From an uncultured Emergencia sp. (GTDB lineage Bacteria; Bacillota; Clostridia; Peptostreptococcales; Anaerovoracaceae), in assembly GCA_902476665.1 (NCBI GenBank), contig CABSEO010000003.1:1-22312 (forward strand): a DNA stretch of 22,312 nt, given 5' to 3'. The notes below the pieces were generated by a model. It saw only the letters and a program-made list of their open reading frames with translations, made no database searches and was not told where the DNA came from. Shown in pieces: positions 15,802 to 22,312 of the stretch (position 1 is its first letter; each line of letters opens with the position of its first letter). Made by a program: the position numbers and the translations under genes.

Positions 15802-16749
15802 TTACAAAAGTCCAAGAGTTTTCAGTACAAAGAGCCAGCCTGTCAGTGTAAAGGACAGGAACAGGGTGGTCAGCATGACGGTGCTGCTGGTCAATGTCCC
15901 TTCGTGTCCCATGTTTTTGGCCATAACGTAACAGCTTACTGTGGTAGAAGAACAGCACATAATCAGGATTGCGGCCAGTTTTCTGCCGGTGAATCCCATG
16001 AATACAGCGATAGGAATGAAAATGAGTCCAAGTCCGATTAGCTTGATAAATGCGGCAAGTCCGGCAGAAGAGACGCTTTCGCGAGCCTTCTTCAGATCAA
16101 AGCCTGCGCCCATGGCAAGCAGTCCCAATGGAGTTGCCAGTCTGCCGATATTTTCTGCTGTGTTATTGAGAATCTGTGGCAGAGGAAGCCTGAGAAGAGC
16201 CCAGATGAGTCCCAGAACAACACCCCAGATGATGGGATTCGTCACAATACCTTTACAGGCAGAAAGGATCAGTTTTCTGTTCAGCGGTTCCCGCTGTGGC
16301 TTGTAAAAAGAAAGGACCACGACTGCCATGACATTGTAAAGAGGAACAGATCCGACAATCATAAGGGGAGCCATTCCGGAAGAACCGTAAATGTTCTGAA
16401 TCAGAGCGATTCCCATGATGGCTGCACTGCTTCGGTAGGCAGACTGAATAAATTCTCCCTGAAGTGCTCTGTCACGGAGCAGATAGGAAACTGCACCGCA
16501 AAGGATGATAGAAAGTGCTGTGGCGATAAAACAGAACAGCACAAAGCGAGTGACCCAGACACGATAAAAGTCCTCTCCGCATAAGTCATAAAAAACAAGA
16601 ACAGGCAGAGCGACTTTAAAAACAAATGTATTTAATTTTGCAACGAAGATCTCATCAAAGACACCGAATCTCATGAAGGCTATTCCGAGAATCATAAGAA
16701 GAAATACAGGTGCTACGGCATTGATGGAGAAGATAAAATTGGATAACAT
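15802..16749 (-). CDS. AEC (auxin efflux carrier) family membrane transporter
   Basis: 315 aa with about ten TMs in two five-helix halves separated by a short hydrophilic loop (FYKPQREPLNRKLIL). The opening INAVAPVFLLMILGIAFMRFG, KVALPVLVFYDL, NPIIWGVVLGL, TPLGLLAMGAGFD and the closing CSSTTVSCYVMAKNMGHEG are typical of the AEC/BART superfamily, which moves organic anions such as malate. The substrate cannot be inferred. The frame extends upstream to 16947, but that stretch runs through the promoter and a divergent small gene, and the family homology begins at the ATG at 16749. The ribosome-binding site (AAAGG) is about 13 nt away, rather distant. It is a monocistronic gene with promoter 16784-16812 and its own terminator, and seems unrelated to the c-di-GMP cluster. 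Confidence 0.9.
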   Translation of the reverse strand: MLSNFIFSINAVAPVFLLMILGIAFMRFGVFDEIFVAKLNTFVFKVALPVLVFYDLCGEDFYRVWVTRFVLFCFIATALSIILCGAVSYLLRDRALQGEFIQSAYRSSAAIMGIALIQNIYGSSGMAPLMIVGSVPLYNVMAVVVLSFYKPQREPLNRKLILSACKGIVTNPIIWGVVLGLIWALLRLPLPQILNNTAENIGRLATPLGLLAMGAGFDLKKARESVSSAGLAAFIKLIGLGLIFIPIAVFMGFTGRKLAAILIMCCSSTTVSCYVMAKNMGHEGTLTSSTVMLTTLFLSFTLTGWLFVLKTLGLL

Positions 16750-16783
16750 ATTTTTAATCTTGCCTTTCTGAAATGTCAATTTT

Positions 16784-16812
16784 ATTCTACGCTGACAAAA
16801 AGCAAAGTGCAA
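16784..16812 (-). promoter_or_regulatory. SigA-type promoter of the AEC transporter gene
   Basis: On the minus strand TTGCAC (16812-16807), a 17-bp spacer, then TAGAAT (16789-16784). A start about 7 nt downstream would give a leader of about 28 nt before the ATG at 16749. This also argues against the upstream-extended start of that gene. Confidence 0.75.
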
Positions 16813-16879
16813 GATTTTTCCATCTATATTTTCCTTGACGGGAGCAGATAATAAGAAAAACAAGTAGGAGGAATAAAAA

Positions 16880-16969
16880 ATGGATAAAAACAACAAGAAA
16901 AAGAACCAGAAGAACAATAACCAGAAGAACATTGATGAAAAGAACAAAGAAGAAAAGAAACAGTTCTAA
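16880..16969 (+). CDS. 29-aa Lys/Asn-rich mini-protein
   Basis: A short frame with a strong AGGAGG (16866-16871) 8 nt before its ATG. The product is almost wholly Lys, Asn, Gln and Glu: MDKNNKKKNQKNNNQKN followed by IDEKNKEEKKQF. It is highly hydrophilic, with no TM, signal or cysteine, and probably disordered. A long hairpin terminator follows 26 nt after the stop, so it has the layout of a monocistronic gene. It is divergent from the AEC gene. I did not find a convincing promoter; GATAAT at about 16848 is a weak -10 candidate. I do not recognise the family. A role in binding nucleic acid or acidic polymers, or as a small spore protein, would be speculation. Confidence 0.6.
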   Translation: MDKNNKKKNQKNNNQKNIDEKNKEEKKQF

Positions 16970-16995
16970 GTTCTGCTTCTGAAAGTTCGTATGAC

Positions 16996-17052
16996 AAAAA
17001 AAGCTGATTTAATCTTTTCCTGTAAAGGAGCAGTTAAATTCGGCTTTTTTTG
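16996..17052 (+). terminator. Long hairpin intrinsic terminator after the mini-gene
   Basis: AAAAAAGCTGATTTAA (from 16996) pairs with TTAAATTCGGCTTTTTT (to 17050) with one G-U pair and one bulge. The large loop contains an inner TCCT/AGGA hairpin. The stem is followed by a T run (17045-17051). It could work in both directions. It separates the mini-gene from the next operon. Confidence 0.8.
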
Positions 17053-17073
17053 CTTGAAAAACACCATTTCAAT

Positions 17074-17102
17074 TTGCCAAGGCCGTCGTTTTATTGTATA
17101 AT
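17074..17102 (+). promoter_or_regulatory. Near-consensus SigA promoter of the zinc-ribbon/UPF0182 operon
   Basis: TTGCCA (17074-17079), a 17-bp spacer, and a perfect TATAAT (17097-17102). A start near 17109 leaves about 22 nt to the ATG at 17132, with CAGGAGGAA as ribosome-binding site. No operator-like repeat was seen around it. Confidence 0.85.
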
Positions 17103-17131
17103 ATTATGAAGTATTATCAGGAGGAACGACG

Positions 17132-17725
17132 ATGAACATAATTGGCGATTTTGGAAAATTCATGATCCGATATCAGAATCAGATTGAGTTTTTTTTAATA
17201 CTCCTTGCTGTGATACTTGCTGTAGTTTTCATCATCAGAACGGTCTTGGGAGAACGACGTAAACGTACACTGCTCTCACAGATTCATGATACGGTATCGG
17301 ATATTCATGCCGCAGTAAGCCATATGGATAATCAGAAACCGGATGTAATTTACATAGACAACAGAACCGCAGACAGAGCCTCCAAGGAAAGCCCTATCTC
17401 TGTTTCAGCGGAAGATTGCAGACAGGACGCAGTGTCGGCCGCTGCAGCATGTGCAGAGGCTGAGATGCAGGCGACGCATGCTGCAATGCAGACGGACGGG
17501 GCTGCGGAAGGCACGGATTCTGCTTCTGAGGCTCCTGCTGCCTTTTCTGACGATACCACAGAAACTGCTTTGCGTGATTGTTCAGAGAATCATTTGACAG
17601 ATGATTCTCCGGAAGAAGAAAACACGGCGGAGATTCCGAGAAAATACACCAATTTGGAATGCGGTATTTCTAAGAACGGAAAAATCTATACCGTTGAAGA
17701 ACTACAGAGACAGATTAAAGAATAG
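17132..17725 (+). CDS. Small single-TM membrane protein of unknown function
   Basis: 197 aa, not recognised as a named family. One TM (about 18-38: FFLILLAVILAVVFIIRTVL) is followed by a basic juxtamembrane stretch (GERRKRTLLSQ), a short helix (IHDTVSDIHAAVSHM), then a long Ala/Glu/Ser-rich acidic and probably disordered linker (about 75-165). A distinct C-terminal tail (KYTNLECGISKNGKIYTVEELQRQIKE, about 170-197, quoted here as the region around 17641-17722) looks structured and may be the functional end. AGGAGG lies 7 nt upstream of the ATG. It is first in an operon with the zinc-ribbon protein (16-nt gap) and UPF0182, so a membrane-associated job with them is likely but unproven. Confidence 0.75.
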   Translation: MNIIGDFGKFMIRYQNQIEFFLILLAVILAVVFIIRTVLGERRKRTLLSQIHDTVSDIHAAVSHMDNQKPDVIYIDNRTADRASKESPISVSAEDCRQDAVSAAAACAEAEMQATHAAMQTDGAAEGTDSASEAPAAFSDDTTETALRDCSENHLTDDSPEEENTAEIPRKYTNLECGISKNGKIYTVEELQRQIKE

Positions 17726-17741
17726 ATTGCAGGAGGCATTT

Positions 17742-19568
17742 ATGTATTGTAAAAATTGCGGAAAAACAGTGAATGAGGGGGACAGATTCTGCAGTCGCTG
17801 CGGAGCCAGACTGGAAGAGGAATTTGTACCTGCGTTCAGACAGCAGACAGACTCTGAACCCCCGCAGGATACCGAAAAACCCAAGAAACATATTATTACC
17901 GAGGATTTCAACTGGGATTTAGACGGTTATCCGACAGAGAACAAACGCACCGAAGAGGTGAACTTCAACTGGGATTCCGTACTGGAAGAAAAGCAGAGAA
18001 ATATGTTCGTAAGTGAACACAAAGATAGAGAAAAAGATACTGATGGAGCACCGGATTTTCTGCAGAATCGGGATGTTCCGGAAGAGAACAGTGATGATAT
18101 CAGGGCTCTGGAGGAAAGTATCTTTTCTGATATGGGCAGTCTTAAGTCCGGTAATGAGGGTCATACCAGGATTGCCAGCAGAAATGGAGAGACAAAGAGC
18201 GAGAAAATAGACAAATTCTATACATTCCATAAAAAGAACGAGGAGTACCAGGCACTGCTTGATCAGGAGTATGAGCGGATTAAGAACGGTCAGTCTGCAG
18301 CTTCAGCGGAGGAGCAGGGACCTGCTTCGGCGGATCAGAAGGATGCTGAAGCTTTTGCGGCAGAACTGTTTGAAAAACTGAATCTGAGTGGTGGAGGCGA
18401 TATGCTGTTCAAGACGGAAGATTTTCAGTATCCTGAAGAGAAAGAAGAACGTGCAGAAAAACCTCGACAGAAAACCCATGAGGAGTTTGACTGGACTTTG
18501 CCGGGTGACAGGCTTTCTAAGCAGCTGGACAGCATGATTGCAGCTGCTGAACGAGGAATTTACGGCGTAAGACGTCAGCCTGAATATGTAGGAGTAAAAC
18601 TTTCTGAAACACCAAAGTGTTATCTGGCGGAAAATGATGTACAGCCTGCGGGTTTGAAAGCGATATCGGCGGAAGTAACAGACAAGCAGGCTGCAGATGC
18701 GGAAGAGTCAGGGGCCAGCAAGAGGGCTGAGAAAGAGCCTCAGTTTCCCCCCAGGGAGAATGGGGAAAAAGAGCCCGGAGAAAAAGAGCAGGACAAGCCA
18801 AAACTTACTTTTGACGATGTCTTTGGCAGCGATAGTGATGATGCTGATGAAAAGAAAGGTAAAGGAATAGGCGTTCTCAGAGTGCTTGCCGTCATTTTGG
18901 CGATTTTGGTTGTGGCAGAGCTTGCCATGATAGGAATTCAGCACTTTGCTCCGGAGTCAAAGGCGGCACAGATGATTAACAAGGGGTATTCTGCAGTTTT
19001 CAGTCTTTTTGGCGGAGACAGCAATGAGCCGGAGGCAGAACCGCAGACCGTATCTGCTGACAGCGAGATTGCAGCCATTATAGAGAAAAAGAGCAGTCTG
19101 AATAAGAACATTGCCCAGATTGAAGAAAATCAGGATCTGATTTTTGAAGATGGAGAGACTTACGGTTTTGAAGATTTTGAAAACAGCTATACTTTTACTG
19201 ATCGGCCGTGGTATGAGGATGAAGATGGAAACAGCATAACATACGGCAATGAGATTATCGCAACAGTGATTCAGTATTACTCTGCATGGCTGGATAAGAT
19301 AAATGGAAAAAATGATGATGTCTTACAATTCATTGATGATACGTCGGATTTTTATCCTGAAGTAGAGGAGCTTTCAGGGAAGGAAGGCGTGGAATATGGA
19401 ATTAACAGACTGGAAATCGGAGAAATTCGAGCGGGCGGTTCAGGATTTTACGTGATGGTTTCTGTAACTAATGTAGACAGTGACAGCAAAGAGAAGACGG
19501 AAAAACAGATCGTATATCTGGAACCAATCAACAAGTCCATGAAAATTGTGGATATTAATACAATTTAG
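17742..19568 (+). CDS. Zinc-ribbon, single-TM protein with extracytoplasmic domain
   Basis: 608 aa. The N-terminal zinc ribbon is YCKNCG...FCSRCG (Cx2C-x10-Cx2C, residues 3-20). A long acidic, low-complexity cytosolic region (about 25-370) carries three spaced aromatic motifs: EDFNWDLDG, VNFNWDSVL and EEFDWTLPG. One TM lies at about 377-400, then an extracytoplasmic domain (about 430-608) with YGFEDFENSYTFTDRPWYED and a C-terminal alpha/beta part (IATVIQYYSAWLDKINGKN... GFYVMVSVTNVD). The ATG at 17742 was chosen: it has GCAGGAGG 6 nt upstream and starts right at the ribbon. An upstream ATG at 17601 would overlap the previous gene by 125 nt. The layout recalls zinc-ribbon membrane proteins of Firmicutes such as TcaA-like proteins, but the function is unknown. 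Confidence 0.82.
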   Translation: MYCKNCGKTVNEGDRFCSRCGARLEEEFVPAFRQQTDSEPPQDTEKPKKHIITEDFNWDLDGYPTENKRTEEVNFNWDSVLEEKQRNMFVSEHKDREKDTDGAPDFLQNRDVPEENSDDIRALEESIFSDMGSLKSGNEGHTRIASRNGETKSEKIDKFYTFHKKNEEYQALLDQEYERIKNGQSAASAEEQGPASADQKDAEAFAAELFEKLNLSGGGDMLFKTEDFQYPEEKEERAEKPRQKTHEEFDWTLPGDRLSKQLDSMIAAAERGIYGVRRQPEYVGVKLSETPKCYLAENDVQPAGLKAISAEVTDKQAADAEESGASKRAEKEPQFPPRENGEKEPGEKEQDKPKLTFDDVFGSDSDDADEKKGKGIGVLRVLAVILAILVVAELAMIGIQHFAPESKAAQMINKGYSAVFSLFGGDSNEPEAEPQTVSADSEIAAIIEKKSSLNKNIAQIEENQDLIFEDGETYGFEDFENSYTFTDRPWYEDEDGNSITYGNEIIATVIQYYSAWLDKINGKNDDVLQFIDDTSDFYPEVEELSGKEGVEYGINRLEIGEIRAGGSGFYVMVSVTNVDSDSKEKTEKQIVYLEPINKSMKIVDINTI

Positions 19569-19579
19569 GAGGTTTAATT

Positions 19580-22312
19580 TTGGAGAGAAAGATGCCCAAA
19601 GGGCAACGCAGATTAAGCGTAATCGTAATGTTTATCGTAATTATCATAGCATTGTTTTTATTACTGATAAACTTCATTACCGACTGGCTGTGGTTTAAGG
19701 AAATGGGATATGTCAGCGTATTCTTTAAGCAGCTTTTTACAGAGCTGAAGGTAGGCATACCTGCTTTTGTTATTCTGACACTTCTGGTCAATTTTTATTT
19801 AAGAAAGCTGAAAAAAGGATATTTTTCAAAAATTGCTTCTCATGAAGCTACAGATATGAAAAAACTGAACCGGTACACCAACTGGATTTCGGTAATATTC
19901 GGATTTGTTACATCATTTTATGCAGTGACAAACCTCTGGTTTGAAATTCTTCGTTTTACCAATGCCACATCTTTTGATATAAAGGATCCACTGTTTAACA
20001 TAGACATTTCTTTCTATGTGTTCCAGCTGGATTTTCTGAAACAGCTCAACGAGATGTTCATCGGGCTGGTGCTCCTCATTGTGGTGGTTACAATTATCTA
20101 TTACAGCATTCTGCTGTCAGTGCGTACGCCGGACTTCTTTGAGGAGGATGACGGTACAGCAGATTTTACTGACGGAGCTTCTGACGAGAGCAGATATACC
20201 GGAAATGAAAATCCGTTCGGTAAGATTTTTGAATCATTGGGAAGAAAGCCGCAGCAGCCGAAAAAACCGAAGAAATCACTGAACGATAATAACTTCAAGC
20301 AGCTGATGCATATCGCTTCGGGACAGCTTTCTTTCCTGGGCGTAGTGCTGTTCCTGATGATCGGTATCAATTTCTTCCTGAAACAGTTTGATCTGCTTCA
20401 TACTCACACAGGGGCAGTATACGGCGCCGGATTTACCGATGTGAATATTGTTTTGTGGGTATACAGAATTCTTATGGTGCTGGCCGTTATCGGCGCAATC
20501 ACAGTAGTGCATCACATTCATACCAAGAAGTTCAGGAAGATCCTGACAATCCCTGTTGTGATGATCCTGGTTGGTGCAGTAGGTATCGGTGCAAGTTATC
20601 TGGTACAGAACTTTGTTGTATCTCCGGATGAAATCAATAAAGAAGAAAAATACCTGGAGAGAAACATTGAATACACACAATATGCATATCAGCTTGATAA
20701 TGTTTCGGTAAAATCTTTCGCAGCAGACAATAAACTGACCAGCGAGGACATTGCCAACAACTCGGATACCATTGAAAATATCCGTATCAATGACTATGAT
20801 CCTGTAAACACTTTCTATAATCAGACACAGAGTATCAGACAGTATTATAAGTTTGAAAGTGTAGATGTGGACAGATACATGGTAAACGGTGAATATACGC
20901 AGACATACCTGTCCATCAGAGAAATTGACAAAGAAAAGATTTCTGATACCTGGCTGAACAGACATCTGAAATATACTCACGGCTATGGAGCAACTCTGTC
21001 TCGCGTAGATGCTGTGACAGCCAGCGGACAGCCGGATGTACTGATTAAGAATATTCCACCGGAATCTTCTGTTGAAGAAATCGAAATCACACAGCCGGAA
21101 ATTTATTTTGGAGAGCTGACCAATGACTATGTTCTGGTCAATACCAGTGAGGATGAATTTGACTATCCTGACGGAAGCGCCAATAAATATAACAAGTATC
21201 AGGGCGATGCCGGTATTGAGCTGAATCTGCTCAACAGAATCATGTTTGCCATCAGAGAGCAGAGCGCCAAGATTCTGGTATCCTCCAACATTGACAGTGA
21301 TTCGAAGATCATCATTAACAGAAATGTTAAGGAACGTGTGAGAAAGATCATGCCGTTCCTGACTTATGACGACGATCCGTATGCTGTAATATCCGAAGGC
21401 AAGGTTTACTGGATTCTGGATGCTTACACTACAAGCTCTTATTATCCGTATTCAGAGCCTTATGACGGCAAGATTGGCGGAACCAATTATATCAGAAATT
21501 CCATCAAAGTGGTTATTGACGCTTATAACGGTGATGTGAATTTCTATATTGTAGACAAGGACGATCCGATTGCGGCAACCTATCAGAAGATTTATCCGAA
21601 GCTTTTCAAAAACTTCGAAGAAATGCCTGAAGATCTGGTTTCCCATATCAGATATCCGAGCTGGCTGTTCAACATTCAGGCACAGGTCTACAGCCGTTAT
21701 CACATGGAAGACGTGAAAGTATTCTATCAGAACGAAGACGTGTGGGATATTGCCAAGGAAATTTACGGCAAAGATGAACAGCAGATGACGCCTAACTACT
21801 ATATCGCAAAACTGCCTGGTGAAGAGAAGGCTGAGTTCTTCAACTCTATTCCGTTTACACCGAAATCCAAGCAGAATATGACAGCGCTGATGGTGGCAAG
21901 GAATGACGGCGAGCATTACGGAGAACTGGTGCTGTACAGCTTCCCGAAGAGCAAGACTGTCTACGGTCCGATGCAGATCGAAGCGCAGATTAACCAGAAT
22001 ACGGAAATTTCCAGTGACTTTACGCTCTGGAGTTCACGAGGCACCACTTACAGACGAGGAAACCTCTTCGTAATTCCGATTGAGACTTCCCTGCTTTATG
22101 TGGAGCCTGTATATCTGGAAGCTGAAAATTCTGCAATACCGGAAGTAAAACGAGTTATCGTGGCTTTTGATGATAAGATTGCTTACGAAGAGACTCTTGC
22201 CGAAGCCCTGGAATCTTTATTCGGAGAAGGCACAGGTGTGAAAAAACCGGACACAGGGACAGATGGTGACAAAGATGGAACCGGAAATGGCTCCATGTCT
22301 ACCGCTGACTGG
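19580..22312 (+). CDS. UPF0182 family membrane protein, 3'-truncated by the window
   Basis: 911 codons are open to the last base, and the stop lies outside the window. The N-terminal third has about seven TMs. The family opening FITDWLWFKEMGYVSVFFKQ (about 31-50) and FDIKDPLFNIDISFYVFQLDF identify UPF0182 (COG1615). The rest is a large extracytoplasmic domain, with IREIDKEKISDTWLNRHLKYTHGYG, TNDYVLVNTSEDEFDYP, PFLTYDDDPYAVISEGKVYWI, GGTNYIRNSIKVVIDAYNGD and ISSDFTLWSSRGTTYRRGNL. The start is TTG at 19580: AGGAGG (19567-19572, containing the stop of the preceding gene) lies 7 nt before it. An ATG at 19592 is the alternative. A polar, Pro-rich loop (about 184-235) interrupts the TM region. The function of UPF0182 is unknown. 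Confidence 0.94.
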   Translation, partial: MERKMPKGQRRLSVIVMFIVIIIALFLLLINFITDWLWFKEMGYVSVFFKQLFTELKVGIPAFVILTLLVNFYLRKLKKGYFSKIASHEATDMKKLNRYTNWISVIFGFVTSFYAVTNLWFEILRFTNATSFDIKDPLFNIDISFYVFQLDFLKQLNEMFIGLVLLIVVVTIIYYSILLSVRTPDFFEEDDGTADFTDGASDESRYTGNENPFGKIFESLGRKPQQPKKPKKSLNDNNFKQLMHIASGQLSFLGVVLFLMIGINFFLKQFDLLHTHTGAVYGAGFTDVNIVLWVYRILMVLAVIGAITVVHHIHTKKFRKILTIPVVMILVGAVGIGASYLVQNFVVSPDEINKEEKYLERNIEYTQYAYQLDNVSVKSFAADNKLTSEDIANNSDTIENIRINDYDPVNTFYNQTQSIRQYYKFESVDVDRYMVNGEYTQTYLSIREIDKEKISDTWLNRHLKYTHGYGATLSRVDAVTASGQPDVLIKNIPPESSVEEIEITQPEIYFGELTNDYVLVNTSEDEFDYPDGSANKYNKYQGDAGIELNLLNRIMFAIREQSAKILVSSNIDSDSKIIINRNVKERVRKIMPFLTYDDDPYAVISEGKVYWILDAYTTSSYYPYSEPYDGKIGGTNYIRNSIKVVIDAYNGDVNFYIVDKDDPIAATYQKIYPKLFKNFEEMPEDLVSHIRYPSWLFNIQAQVYSRYHMEDVKVFYQNEDVWDIAKEIYGKDEQQMTPNYYIAKLPGEEKAEFFNSIPFTPKSKQNMTALMVARNDGEHYGELVLYSFPKSKTVYGPMQIEAQINQNTEISSDFTLWSSRGTTYRRGNLFVIPIETSLLYVEPVYLEAENSAIPEVKRVIVAFDDKIAYEETLAEALESLFGEGTGVKKPDTGTDGDKDGTGNGSMSTADW

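Noticed and set aside
16834..16853. TTGACG as the -35 of a promoter for the mini-gene
   Set aside because: No acceptable -10 lies 16 to 18 bp downstream, and GATAAT is too close to it.
16750..16947. N-terminal extension of the AEC transporter rich in Phe and Leu
   Set aside because: It runs through the TTGCAC-17-TAGAAT promoter and is antisense to the mini-gene. The family homology starts at 16749.
17601..17741. Upstream start for the zinc-ribbon protein
   Set aside because: It would overlap the preceding gene by 125 nt with no ribosome-binding site. The ATG at 17742 has a strong one and begins at the ribbon.
20276..20980. 234-codon minus-strand frame, and another at 21452-21916
   Set aside because: Both are antisense to clear UPF0182 coding sequence, and their translations show no family features.

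Overview
The window looks like a chromosomal stretch of an anaerobic Firmicute, most likely of the Clostridia/Lachnospiraceae type. The evidence is strong AGGAGG ribosome-binding sites, SigA-like promoters, several TTG and GTG starts, a class I c-di-GMP riboswitch, UPF0182, and a DivIVA-like coiled-coil protein. That placement rests on gene style and has not been checked by a search. I see no mobile element, CRISPR array, tRNA or rRNA.

Layout. (1) 2-1375 (+): the C-terminal two thirds of the chaperone HtpG, convergent with the next gene across a strong hairpin at 1394-1431. (2) 1490-3733 (-): a membrane Cache/degenerate-GGDEF/EAL c-di-GMP phosphodiesterase with its own promoter. (3) 3808-13839 (-): a tightly packed run of eight genes. 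In transcription order they are a VTC-domain protein, DUF4956 membrane protein, CotH-like protein, membrane-anchored clan-A-like glycosidase with a CBM9-like tail, membrane HEAT-repeat protein, processive-type GT2 glycosyltransferase, DivIVA-like coiled-coil protein, and an SBP3-like/degenerate-GGDEF/EAL protein. (4) 13855-13972 (-): a c-di-GMP-I (GEMM) aptamer followed by an intrinsic terminator, directly in front of this run. (5) 13996-15528 (-): a 6-TM PAS-GGDEF diguanylate cyclase with an intact GGDEF motif and no I-site, ending about 24 nt before the aptamer. (6) 15802-16749 (-): an AEC-family transporter with a clear promoter and its own terminator. (7) 16880-16969 (+): a 29-residue Lys/Asn-rich mini-protein. 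(8) 17132-22312 (+): a three-gene operon of a small membrane protein, a zinc-ribbon membrane protein and UPF0182, cut by the window end. A near-consensus promoter lies in front of it.

How the genes fit together. Regions 2 to 5 form a self-contained c-di-GMP circuit around a putative exopolysaccharide machine. A cyclase makes the signal, a riboswitch-terminator reads it just upstream of the polymer genes, and two EAL proteins, one last in the operon and one just beyond it, remove it. The polymer module has a GT2 synthase without a visible PilZ domain, a glycosidase, a HEAT-repeat membrane partner, and the VTC/DUF4956/CotH triad of poorly understood function. It does not match the gene sets of cellulose (bcs) or PNAG (pga/ica) and is the most likely undescribed system here. 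The polymer's identity and the polarity of the switch are inferences.
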